Assembly (NCBI GenBank): GCA_026120185.1
Contig: JANUWF010002144.1
Span: 1,550,001-1,614,000, forward strand
From: Voacanga thouarsii
Taxonomy: Eukaryota > Streptophyta > Magnoliopsida > Gentianales > Apocynaceae
Length of the DNA stretch: 64,000 nt
Direction of reading: 5' to 3'
Below are positions 10,345 through 20,449 of this stretch, in pieces. Below the pieces are notes generated by a model. It did no database searches. It worked only from the letters and a program-made list of their open reading frames with translations, and was not told the origin of the DNA. Each line of letters opens with the position of its first letter. Position 1 is the stretch's first letter. Position numbers and translations under genes: made by a program.

Positions 10345-12707
10345 TATTGTTTCCTGATTCCTCTGAGATATCTCCCTATTAACAATCTCATAAAAATGTA
10401 GCCTGCCTAACAACCGGGCAATCTCAAAGTTCTTCAACTCCATCAGAGCTTCCATCTCCATCCCGACCTCAGCCCTAGCAGTTCCCCTCCCAACTGCATT
10501 TGACACAAACCCAGCAAGGAATAATTGCCGGGATAACTCTTCAGCAGGATCATTTGGCTGTTCATCCTTAGAAACAGCAATGGGATCTGCAGGTAGTGCT
10601 AAACCCACAACAGATAACTCTTCTCGAAGTTTCTACCACTGAGCTTGCATGTTATTTAATTCTTCTTCTGCTTGTTTCCGTTTCTCTATCTCCATCAACA
10701 AACTTAATCTTATTTCGTGCAATTCAGCAGTTGCGGTCTGCTCCCGGAAGACAGTTTTGAAGAAAGAGATACACATAAGACTATCAACTACCAACATAAC
10801 AACAATCGGACATTAAAGATTATGACGCCTGTCATTTATCCCAAAGATGTTTACATATGTCATTGTTTTTCTCTCCCTGGGATTTAATTTGACTTGCTTT
10901 TCATCTTTAGTAAAAAGCAATAATACTAACAGTTATACCACGTGGAAAACATGCAGAAAGCACAATGTTTTCAAAAGCAATACACAAAGCATGGTGATAC
11001 ACACAAGGCCAATGTCCAAATGAAATAGTGAAATGTTATATTTTTCTATTTTCCTTTCAAAGCTTTTGAGGGTTGCACGGAAAACAGTGAAATGTATACA
11101 TTCGAATTCAAAAGAAGAATCACCAACAAGAATGTAGAAGCAATGGTAAAAGTTTGTGGTGAAAGGGTGGAGTTTCTAAGATTTATATACTGCACATTTC
11201 CTCTACACCTCCAAAACAAAATTTGCTTGCCTTAAAGGCTTAAAACCTCAGATCTACCCCGACAGAAAAATGAGGGAAAAAAATGGACTCTTTCAAGAAA
11301 AGGAGATAAGTTTAAATGTCTTTCATTTCACAGTAAAACCCCAATTTGCAGGCAATGCAGGGTGTTTTCTACAAAGGAATGCTCTAAGGACCGCACTCTT
11401 GGCAGAAACATGATTCAAGATATATGAAGCATAAAAGAACTGCGAAGTTCAGATTCCATAAAAATATAGACTGATGCAAGGGAGGGAGATAACTTAAGGA
11501 CAACAACAGGGGCCAAAAGTAGTAGAATACAGGAGAATGGGAAATCAAAAGTAAAAGAATTTTGAATTTGAACAAATCCATGCAAAGCCATATCTGATGA
11601 AGGAGTATACTAATATTTTTTTGAAAATTTTTTCTCTTGCAACTAAAAACATCTGTTGGGAATCAAGTTGTAGAACAAAATGAAACCTGAGAATGAAGGT
11701 TATACTGTGGGTAGTGCGGTCAAGTAAAAGACTGATTACCAAAAAGAAAAAGATCATTACAGCATAAAATTTGGCAACATAACTCAGCAACAAAATGAAA
11801 ATTCTACACAAAATGTGCCCAAATTCATTTAGATTAGGAGAAAAACTAATCTGTATTTAGTATCAACTAAAATTCACATGCATAGATGAACATTTTAACT
11901 TAATCCAGTACAAAATAAATTTAGTATTAAACATATTCATATACTAACATTTGAATTAGGAGTCGGGACTAAAGTGTAAAATTAAACCAAAGTCCAAACA
12001 TTTGCCTGAAGAATGTAGGATCTGCTACTTGAAAAAGAAAATTAGACTACCTTTACGGTAACAACCTTACAAACATACACTTCCTCATATAGTAAACTTT
12101 ATGCACTGACATCCAACTTCATGTCCACATTTAAGTCAACATTGAGTTTATGTAAGGCCTTTTTTCTTTGGAAATCGTGAGCACATCTAAATCAAGATGA
12201 TAATGAAATAAAATATTTTTCCTTACTTGTAAGCAAGCAATTTCTTGCACCTGGATTCCAAGTACACCTTCACCCTAGAAGAAAATTATAATTGTTTCAA
12301 TGAAGATTAGCACATTTATGCCTCCTCTCAATAAACACAATATGTGTATGTGTGTGTAGGACTGATTTTGAAGCATTTGTAATTGCTTCATCCTCTACAT
12401 CATGAACAAAAATTTTTATTACAAAGGGGAAAAAAAGTCAGCAGCAAATCAATGACCATTCACAAAGAAGCAGGCTGATAACCAGCATGAAAATCTAAGA
12501 AAAAAGCATATGAACAAAAATTTCAGCTTAAAAAAAACGACAGTAAGGCTGCTTTGCACCCCTGAAGAAGAAAAGGAAGACACGAAAATTTAGAGTAGAG
12601 AGTATTTGGGTAAACATTACATAGGTAGGATTCAGATCTAAAGCTCCATCATCAAGTATGCCTTGCTTTCAATCATATTTGCAAACTCATTTTGATGTTC
12701 TTCAAAC
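10345..12707 (-). pseudogene. Broken gene for a plant coiled-coil protein (three exons recognised)
   Basis: Three consecutive minus-strand exons can be read: 12621-12707 (contains NEFANMIESK and LDDGALDLNPT), 12227-12274 (GEGVLGIQVQEIACLQ) and 10345-10737 (KRKQAEEELNNMQAQW, then KLREELSV and ADPIAVSKDEQPNDPAEELS, then FEIARLLGRLHFYE). All have plausible GT and AG borders. The Glu/Lys/Gln-rich heptads suggest a coiled coil. I do not recognise the family with certainty. Breaks: exon 1 needs a one-base frameshift between MIESK and LDDG, and exon 3 has an in-frame TAG at 10633-10635 directly after QAQW. Neither the start nor the C-terminal end was found. It shares its strand with the THO5 fragment upstream, so both could belong to one captured or duplicated segment. 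Confidence 0.6.
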
Positions 12708-13009
12708 CTGAAATTGAAGTTTTGTTAGGATGTCAAATGTTTTATTATGAATGATATACTTATGTTTAGTTCTGAAAAGTGTAAATTACCAGAGTTTTAA
12801 AAAAGCAACTTCTTCAATCGGGGGATTTAACAGCAAAAATGATGAATATTTTGATGAAAGGTGCAATGCTGCAATGATTTTTGTTGTGTTAGCAAAATCA
12901 AATTTGGTACAATTGGACTGCATTGCTGATAGTTTATTTATGCGAACTTACTTCTGTATGAAGCAACTTTAACTTGCAACACCGCTGTTATAGGAAGTGA
13001 TTATATTTT

Positions 13010-13076
13010 TTCCGCTACTTGATTGCCAAAGCCAGCTTCAAAGTCTTCCCATAATGTAAGAACAACAGGGGAATTC
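13010..13076 (-). pseudogene. Possible RPA-like OB-fold fragment
   Basis: After an AG-like acceptor, about 22 codons read NSPVVLTLWEDFEAGFGNQV and then reach a stop (TAA). The VVLTLWEDF core resembles the OB-fold strand of plant replication protein A large-subunit relatives, a family often found in Helitrons. The fragment is short and the assignment tentative. Confidence 0.35.
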
Positions 13077-13127
13077 CTGCAGAAAGTTTTGTATTAGATT
13101 ATTTTTGTTCCATAGATGTAAAGTGTT

Positions 13128-13277
13128 AAAGTCCTTGCAAGCCTTGAATGCTTTGACATAGTGACTTTTCTCATACATCAAATTATGCAGCTGCAGGGAA
13201 GTGAAGTCCACTGGCGCTTTAGCTCGTTCGATTTCTCCTTTAACACGATCTTCTTCAATCAAGGTTGACCTGTTTGC
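13128..13277 (-). pseudogene. THO5: THO complex subunit 5 exon fragment
   Basis: Fifty codons, from ANRSTLIEED through KAPVDFTSLQLHNLMYEKSH to VKAFKACKDF, match the N-terminal third of plant THO5, an mRNA-export factor of the nuclear THO/TREX complex. A splice acceptor (ATAATAG) precedes it. After KACKDF the similarity stops without a GT donor and the frame continues into unrelated codons. No other THO5 exon was found nearby, so this is a broken or captured piece, not a working gene. Confidence 0.82.
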
Positions 13278-14320
13278 CTATTATAGAGCATTTTAAGGCA
13301 CATAACCTTCTCTTAAATAAGAAAGAGTCAAATAGGTGCATTCCTTTTGCATGTAAATCCATCAAGCTTACATCTGAGAGAAAAACCAAAGGTAAACTAA
13401 TTAAGAAGAGTTGCAAAAAAGAATGAAGTTTATAAGCCTCTTACATGGTTGTTACCATTCAAAGCTTCCTTAGCCATTTTCACTCTTATCTAGTTTCTGA
13501 ATCAAAAGAATGAGAAAACTCATGTTATCATCACTTTCTAACCAAACTGAAAACAGAGTGACAACGAGGAACTCATTTTTATACTACAATCCTCCTTGCC
13601 ATCTTCTCAGGTATATAAATGACATGTACCAAAAACAATTAATTGAGACAAATGAAATGTGATTTCTTACTAAGTGAGTTAGAAACACAAACCCAATTCA
13701 GATACATTTTACAAGTGAAGTGCTCCATCAAGAACAAGTACAACATCCCACAATTTTCTAAACCAGATCCTTTTGTATGATTGCGATGCAGAAAGGAAAA
13801 AAATAAAAAGTAACACAAACGATTGAGAAATCTCCCATGACTCCAGTGTAAAAAAGTGTACAAAATTAAATTTCCATGAAATAACACAACAAAAAGACCA
13901 TTCCTTTGGAAATTAATGAAAGAACTTCGAGTTTTCATCACGTCAGATGTGATTCTCAAAATCAATCTCACCATACTGATTGCACAAACTGCAAGGACTC
14001 CGACTTTATGCTTATATATGCAGTAGAAATTCTCAAAAGTAACCATAAAATATACATGACATACATGCAGATATCATTTACCTCACACCAAACTGTGCCA
14101 GGTATAAAAAGAAGTCTTCAAGATCACAAAAAAACAGAGACACGAGACAGTGATTGATGAGTGTAATCAAAGCTTCAATAAAGCAAAAGTGGACTCCCAT
14201 TCCTAATGGTTTGATCTAAGTAAAATCAATTTTCTTTGAGAGCATTAACTATCTTTCCAATAATCAAATTCTAAAAAATTATCTCCTCACCACCATTAAT
14301 TTCATCATACAAATATAGCA

Positions 14321-14322
<2 letters not shown>

Positions 14323-14365
<43 letters not shown>
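14323..14365. repeat. (AT)n microsatellite
   Basis: About 21 AT units, inside the region that ends in the Helitron-like terminus. Confidence 0.95.
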
Positions 14366-14367
<2 letters not shown>

Positions 14368-14468
14368 TTATAACACATAAAAGCATCACAAGGTAACACG
14401 TGTTTAGACGAAATCTTTTTTAAAAAAATAAAAATTATATTTGAATTCATTTAAAATCTTAATTAATT

Positions 14469-14682
14469 AAATTAACTAATGATATATATATATATGTATT
14501 TAATATTAATACATTGAAATGTGTGATTCTTTGAATACTATTTAAATTTATTTTAAAATATTAACTAATTAAATAATTAATTAAGTTAATTAATAATATA
14601 TATATATATATATGTATTTAATATTAATACATTAAATCTTAATAACATAACTATCCGTGCAACGCACAGGACATCAACCTAG
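14469..14682 (+). mobile_element. Helitron-like 3' end
   Basis: The segment ends with a short hairpin, CCGTGC-AAC-GCACAGG (14655-14670), then ACATCAAC and CTAG at 14679-14682 followed by T. A hairpin a few bases before CTRR next to T is the classic Helitron 3' terminus. Just upstream, the block TATATGTATTTAATATTAATACATT is present twice (about 14491 and 14612). The 5' end, expected to start with TC after an A, was not located, so element length is unknown. Confidence 0.6.
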
Positions 14683-16691
14683 TAATAATAATAATCACTA
14701 ACGCCCATTGAGCGAAAAAAAAAATTATAGCTCAATTTATCTTTCTTTTTTTTTTTTTCCAATTTCAACCTTGCAACTCAGATGGTTTTGTCAAGCTTCT
14801 CAATGGCATTGAAGAACCAGAACAATTTGATCGAGGGGAAGAACAACTTAAGGCCCTACAAAAATTGAAATAAAATTAGAATGTCTAGACCAAGAGAGAA
14901 AAAAAACATGGCAGTTCTCTGATATATAGGCCATTTAGACCAAACCATGATCTTGGATTGGAAGAATGCGAAATAACCTTCTTTCTTCATGATCATAGGC
15001 ATGAAGATTTTAATAAAGGGACCCTTGTGCCCAAAAGAGCCTTGATTGCCAACAACTAATTTGAAAATCAAACTTTTTAACCTTTTGAAAACTTTATCTG
15101 ACAATTGCGAAAAGGGAAATTACAATAGCGAAACAAAAATTCCAAGGATACCATCTAAGAAATAGGAGTGAGCTGGTGTTGTAGGGCTTGCGTTTGTGGT
15201 CTATAGTTAGTAGATACCATCTGTTCAGTTTAGGGGTGGATGATCATGAACAGTATCATACTTGAACACATATGTCTGCACCCATTTTCCCACCAAAGTC
15301 ACAATTAGAATATAAATCACTTAGGATTCAAGATAAACAAACAGCCAAAAAAGGAAACTCTTTAATCTCCTTGAACTAAAAGCAAGGAACAAAAATGTAG
15401 TTGCCGGCTAACTTTACCATGTAGTCAGTGGTGATAAATGGATCATTAACAACGAGTTCAACATCATCCCTCTAAAGAATGACTTTGGCAACCAAACGCT
15501 CGATTCTTTCAAAGCCTATAACAAAATCCAAATATCCATGGAAGCTAATAACCCATTTACCTGAACAAATCTAAAAAACCCATAAACCAAACCCCAAAAA
15601 AAAAAAAAAAGAAAGAAAACACACACACACATATACACAACACAGAAAAGAGATCCATTTCCTAAAACCACCACTAAAATGTTTAAAGATAATCAAAACC
15701 CAAAAATCCGAACCAAAAAAATCATTTTTATCTTAAGGATGCTCAATAAATTGTAGGAAAAAAAGTTTCTTACATCAAAAGTATAGGGATCTTATTATGT
15801 AAAAGACTAATGAAACATCATCTCTACCATCAAGGAGCTAGAAAACATTGATAGAATATGAGAGGACTTCTCAACAAAAATCACAAGAATCTAGTCAAGC
15901 AGCCGTATACATTATTTGAGAATGCAAAAGAAATGTTTGCAAAGTTTGAATTTTTGTTATTGATTGAAAAAGGTAAAACACAACAATAAGTACCTATTAA
16001 TAAACCAAACAAGGCCCGCATATACATATCTTTCAAGAAAACTGAAAAAAGGTGGAAATGCAGCAAAACTTGAATTTATTACTTCAAGAAATGCCAAAAT
16101 CCTTTGGCAAGAAATTAACCACAGAAAGGATACATCCATGACCTCCAAGAAAATCACAGACAGAAGAAGAAAAAATATATATATGAAGTAAAGAAATGAA
16201 CAAAAACTTTGATTTCTATCTAATCATAAAACATCCCCCTCTCATATCGCAATGTACAAATCGAAGCCTTAGATCTTCTTTTCCAATCACATGCAACCTC
16301 AAATATAAACAATCAAAGATTGACAAAGCTCTAATGCTCCATCATTTTACCTCCTTCGAGTAACATCAACATTTCATATCCTGCATTGATATCATCAACA
16401 CATAAAAAATCTAGCAACTTTCTTAAAGTTTGAGCCAAATCCCAATAAACACAGAAAACCTTCTAAAACAACCCAATAATCCAATGAGCAAAATCCAGCA
16501 AACAAAACCCAATTCAAAATCTATTTCATCAAAATAGATAAAAGAGAATCATGTGAATTAGAAATCATGTGAATTACTGCAATTAGAAAGTAGTAATTAA
16601 AAATCATGTGAATTCTTCACCTTTTTAACATAAAGAAGATCCAGGGCTCCAAAAGCTTTCACCTTCCACCTCCCCTACCTCCTCCCTGTTC

Positions 16692-16916
16692 ATGGGCTCT
16701 CTCTCCTCCCTCTGCCTCTCCAATCCTCATCATTGTCCTCTGCGTCCTGCTACCCCTGCTCTCGTCCCGCTACCTGTTAAGAGCCTTAGTTTCTCCACTA
16801 AAGCTGCCCGACAGAACAATTACCAATCACCTGCCACTGCTGGAGGAGGACAACAAGAACAATCAGCAACGATGGCGTCTGCGCCTGAAAAGAGATCATA
16901 CGGAAACAATCATTAG
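16692..16916 (+). other. Orphan frame resembling a plastid transit peptide
   Basis: Seventy-four codons, starting MGSLSSLCLSNP, are rich in Ser, Pro and Ala with basic residues and few acids, like a chloroplast transit peptide. A CT-rich leader precedes it. The frame stops after EKRSYGNNH with no recognised mature domain. It overlaps the exon-like structure on the opposite strand, and only one of the two readings can be right. It may be a captured first exon. No function is assigned. Confidence 0.3.
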
Positions 16917-17141
16917 AATTAATTTACAAAATTCAAACAAAATTAAAACTCCTCAAAAGTGATCAAGAAAACATTAAAGAAAAACTCACCAAATGAAATG
17001 GATCGATCAGAGCAAAATTGTGAGATCAGAAAGATAAGAAGATGGTGATTAAGAACAAAGCAAAGAGAAAAATCTCTACGAAATGAAGAGAGAGAAATAG
17101 AAAGAGAAAGAATGGATGAGTTTCAATAGAAAAAACAAAAC

Positions 17142-17157
17142 CTGTTTCCTTTTGTTA
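17142..17157. repeat. Left flanking direct repeat of MULE-1
   Basis: CTGTTTCCTTTTGTTA is identical to 25533-25548 at the other side of MULE-1. It is longer (16 bp) than the usual 9-11 bp MULE target duplication. Confidence 0.8.
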
Positions 17158-17406
17158 GGAGCATTACGTTGCTTTTGACCAAATCGGGAAAAAAGCTGAA
17201 ACATACATCGCGAAGAGGACGGGTGGGGAGGGTATCTACGTTGCCAGCGTGTTTGCCAACAACGAGATCAAGCGCAACCTCGCTCCAACCAACAGCGATG
17301 ACCCCTTGCAACCCCCAACCTACCCGCCGACCTCGCCTAGCGTCGTGAGGTTACCTTTTTTTTAAATTTTTATATTTTTATATTTTATTTTTTTTGAACA
17401 TGTGTG

Positions 17407-17429
17407 CCTTGCGACTGGAAGTCGCAAGG
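17407..17429. repeat. Perfect hairpin in left end of MULE-1
   Basis: A 10-bp stem CCTTGCGACT / AGTCGCAAGG surrounds a GGA loop. Its core CGACT...AGTCG is the same palindrome family as the array at 25145-25280 in the right end. Confidence 0.85.
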
Positions 17430-17977
17430 TACCTTTTTTAAATTTTTTTATTGGTAAACATTATTTTTTTTTTTTTTGGGATAGCGACTGGTATCCTTCT
17501 GTTTTAATTTTTTTTATTTTTTTATTCGTTTAATATAAGTAAATTTAAAAGTTTTTTTAATAAATTATATTATTTTTTAAAATAAAAAATTCTATATAAT
17601 TTTAAATAATTATCTATAAAATAAAATATAAAAATATTATTTATAATTCTCTTAAAAATAATTTTAAATTTAATTATTCGTAAATGTATAATTTATAGTA
17701 TTTAATTACAATTAATTACAATTATTAATTATCTGTAAAAAATATAAAACTTTTTAATCTCAATAATAAATGAAAAATTATATAAATTACAAAAATAATA
17801 ATTTATATTTTAGTGAATAATAATGATGAAATATTTCGTGAATTACTAGACTTTTTTTAATTTTAAACAAAAAAGTATGAACTTCAAAATAGAATGTAAA
17901 ATTTAATAAATGAATTATTGGGGAAAAATCATATATCAAGTAGTTATATTACAATGAAATCATCTAATAAAAGGATG

Positions 17978-20216
17978 TCAGCTAGTCCCACAATGATATC
18001 CTCGACGGTTCCTCGGGGGCTGAACTCGTTTTGGAGGTTGTTCTTGAGGTTGTGGTTTAGATGGTCCCTCATTGTGTTCTTTTGTAGCGTATGAGGGACC
18101 TACATCCTCTTCAAACTGCATATGCCGTCTATGAAACCATTCATTTGATGGACCAACATCATACTCGCTGACAGAAAAATGGCGCCTAATATCGAAAATT
18201 AGGTGTTGTGGAATAATAAAATTATCAATCGCTGCAGAATCACCTGCAACATAATCACTTTCATCTGCTGGCACAGGTGAGTAGTGATCCTGTTGAGGAA
18301 CTTCTTCCAATGCAGCACGCCGACGAACCTGCCTACCGCCCCTTCAAATTGGTACTTTCGAATGACTTGTTGCGGAATCTATAGTATTGAGTTAAAAGAA
18401 TACGATCGTCTAGAAGGCTCGTACGGCATGTGATTTAGACGATCTACTTCGCCACCAGCAGTTAATGTACGTCGAACAATATCTGATATTCTTTCGTAGC
18501 TTTGATGAGAGTACGATGTACCATCAGCTTGGGACACTTCGTATTTGCAAGATCTGGTGTAACGCGTCGGCCTGCATATGCATTTTCAGAAACGTCATTA
18601 AAAATATATAAATAAATTGTAATTTATATATACATACATGCACTAAAAAAAACTTACTTACATATACTTCAAGTGTTGAATTAGTAAATTGATAATCCAT
18701 AGGATTCAGTTGTTGTATTATTGAATTGTCAATCAATCGCCATGTGCGAGTCCAATACCAAGTAGTATAATCAGGTGAAACCACCGCTTGCCCAAAAGTG
18801 AGCTGTCCTGTCATAACGTATGCATGCCAATTTATCCAGTTAATACGATGTAGCACATCAACCTCATCCCATCCAGCACCAATAGTACGCAGGTTACGCC
18901 GGTACAAATTCGACCGCGTGTTAATAATATCAGGAATTAATTGCACCATTCCAAATTGTCGCGTGACTCTATTGGGTCGATACAGCTCTATCGTCTCCCA
19001 ATATAACAGTGATGCGACAAACGCCCAAATCTATCGTCCATGCATGTAATATAGAGGGAGAGATGCCAACATGTACTCATTGTTTGGTTGCCAATTGCAC
19101 AAATTAACTCGAGTTTAGTATCAAACAAAAAATAATGACAATTTATAAAACTTACATGATTGTACATTCAAAAATATAATACTTATATGATTGTGTTGCA
19201 TTCGATCCAACTGATCTCTATACGCAATCAGGACATGGGTTGGCGTGCGAGAAAGTTTTAATAGACCCTGCTATACTGCTCCTCTGGGCGCATGTTGTGC
19301 AACATCCTCTATTGGATGTACTGTATCCGGTCTGATAGTAGGAATGCGCTCATATGCCCATAGCTATTTCAAAAGTAATAATTATTTTTATAATTAGATC
19401 TCATAATTATTTTTACAATGAAATACTAATAAGTTTAAAATTATATTTCGTAATTAATTTTATTACGTACCTGAAACAATAGTAAGGGACCACTGATTTG
19501 ATGCGCTGTGTATGAAGTAGCGTTACACATACAACGATACAAATGTGTCAGTACTACACTTCCCTAATTAAGGGTCTCCGACAAGTCTAAATCACGGATA
19601 TATTTTAGGAAGCGCAAATGAACACGACTCCCAGATTTGTCTGAGAAAAGGAATCCGCCCAGAAGCTGCATGATGCGACACCGTATGTGTTGTGCAACTA
19701 TATCTGTAGTTGCGTCTGGTAGGAGTGGTTGAGTTAGGACTCGCTCGATTGCATTTAATCTCAATCGAGACTCATCTAGGTCCGTGCCAATGGGTCGAAA
19801 ACCGAGTAGCACATCGCACAAGGCATATAGCTCCTCTTGTGAGCAGTTGAACCCACGACCAATGATCGGATCACCGTCAATGCGTAAACCGAATAAAACC
19901 TCCACATCTGGTGGAAGGTGTGTGTCTTTTGGCATCATCTCTCTACCAATGCCATAATAAGTGGATGATTAATTTTTATATACGGTAGACGGATGATTCC
20001 ACCGAACCCAGCTACATTCATAAGTTGTACTAATGGTCTAACATCCCAAAATGTACTGTCATGACGCCTTACATACAGTACTTGTTCTTCTAATTGCCCT
20101 ACCCAAATATAACTGGACCAATATCTACGCTGCAATGTCAGCACATCCGGGATAATAGGCCCAGGATCGACTCCCTCAGCCATAGGTTCGGTCATATTAT
20201 CCTGAAATAGCGACAT
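17978..20216 (-). pseudogene. Plant mobile domain (PMD / aminotransferase-like) protein, broken
   Basis: Pieces of a transposon-borne PMD protein, the family often annotated as aminotransferase-like or 'phosphatase 7 long form homolog', related to MAIN/MAIL1. The start ATG at 20216 opens MSLFQDNMTE. Then come GFGGIIRLPYIKINHPLIMALVER, split here as GFGGIIRL and ALVER, then VEVLFGLRIDGDPIIGR, HQISGPLLLFQ, then a WAFVASLLYWETIELYRP segment and INWINWHAYV. The proline/glutamine-rich tail ends GYHCGTS at 17978. Breaks: TGA at 19935-19937 where the family has Trp (ALVERW), an adjacent frameshift with loss of about ten codons, TAG in place of Trp before GSVVL near 19564, and further frame changes near 18330-18520. 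It follows the transposase on the same strand with 234 bp between them. Confidence 0.85.
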
Positions 20217-20449
20217 GTTTAGAGGAGTAGTAAGTTTATCTCTAAATGAAAGAAAGTACAATATCAGATAGAGCCATACAGTAAGCAAATGAAATATAGA
20301 CGATAAAAACTGTATGTACCAATTACTTTAAGACAATATTAAGATACAATAATTTTCAATCATACACCAATAATTAAAGTTGATATACCAACAATTATAC
20401 ATGATATAATAATTTCTAATCATACAATCTACCCTAAAAAACCTCCACA

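Larger units (their letters stand above)
13285..17141. other. Stretch without an intact gene
   Basis: It contains microsatellites, a Helitron-like end at 14682, a short minus-strand exon-like piece near 13446-13492 (MAKEALNGNNH before a GTAAGAG donor), and the transit-peptide-like frame at 16692. From 16884 to 17141 the minus strand also looks like a leader with a 105-bp GT-AG intron (16885-16989). The gene it would feed cannot be identified. Confidence 0.4.

Noticed and set aside
14469..14650. LTR or MITE ends at the duplicated TTAATATTAATACATT blocks
   Set aside because: No TG...CA ends, inverted repeats or target duplication; the Helitron hairpin plus CTAG fits better.
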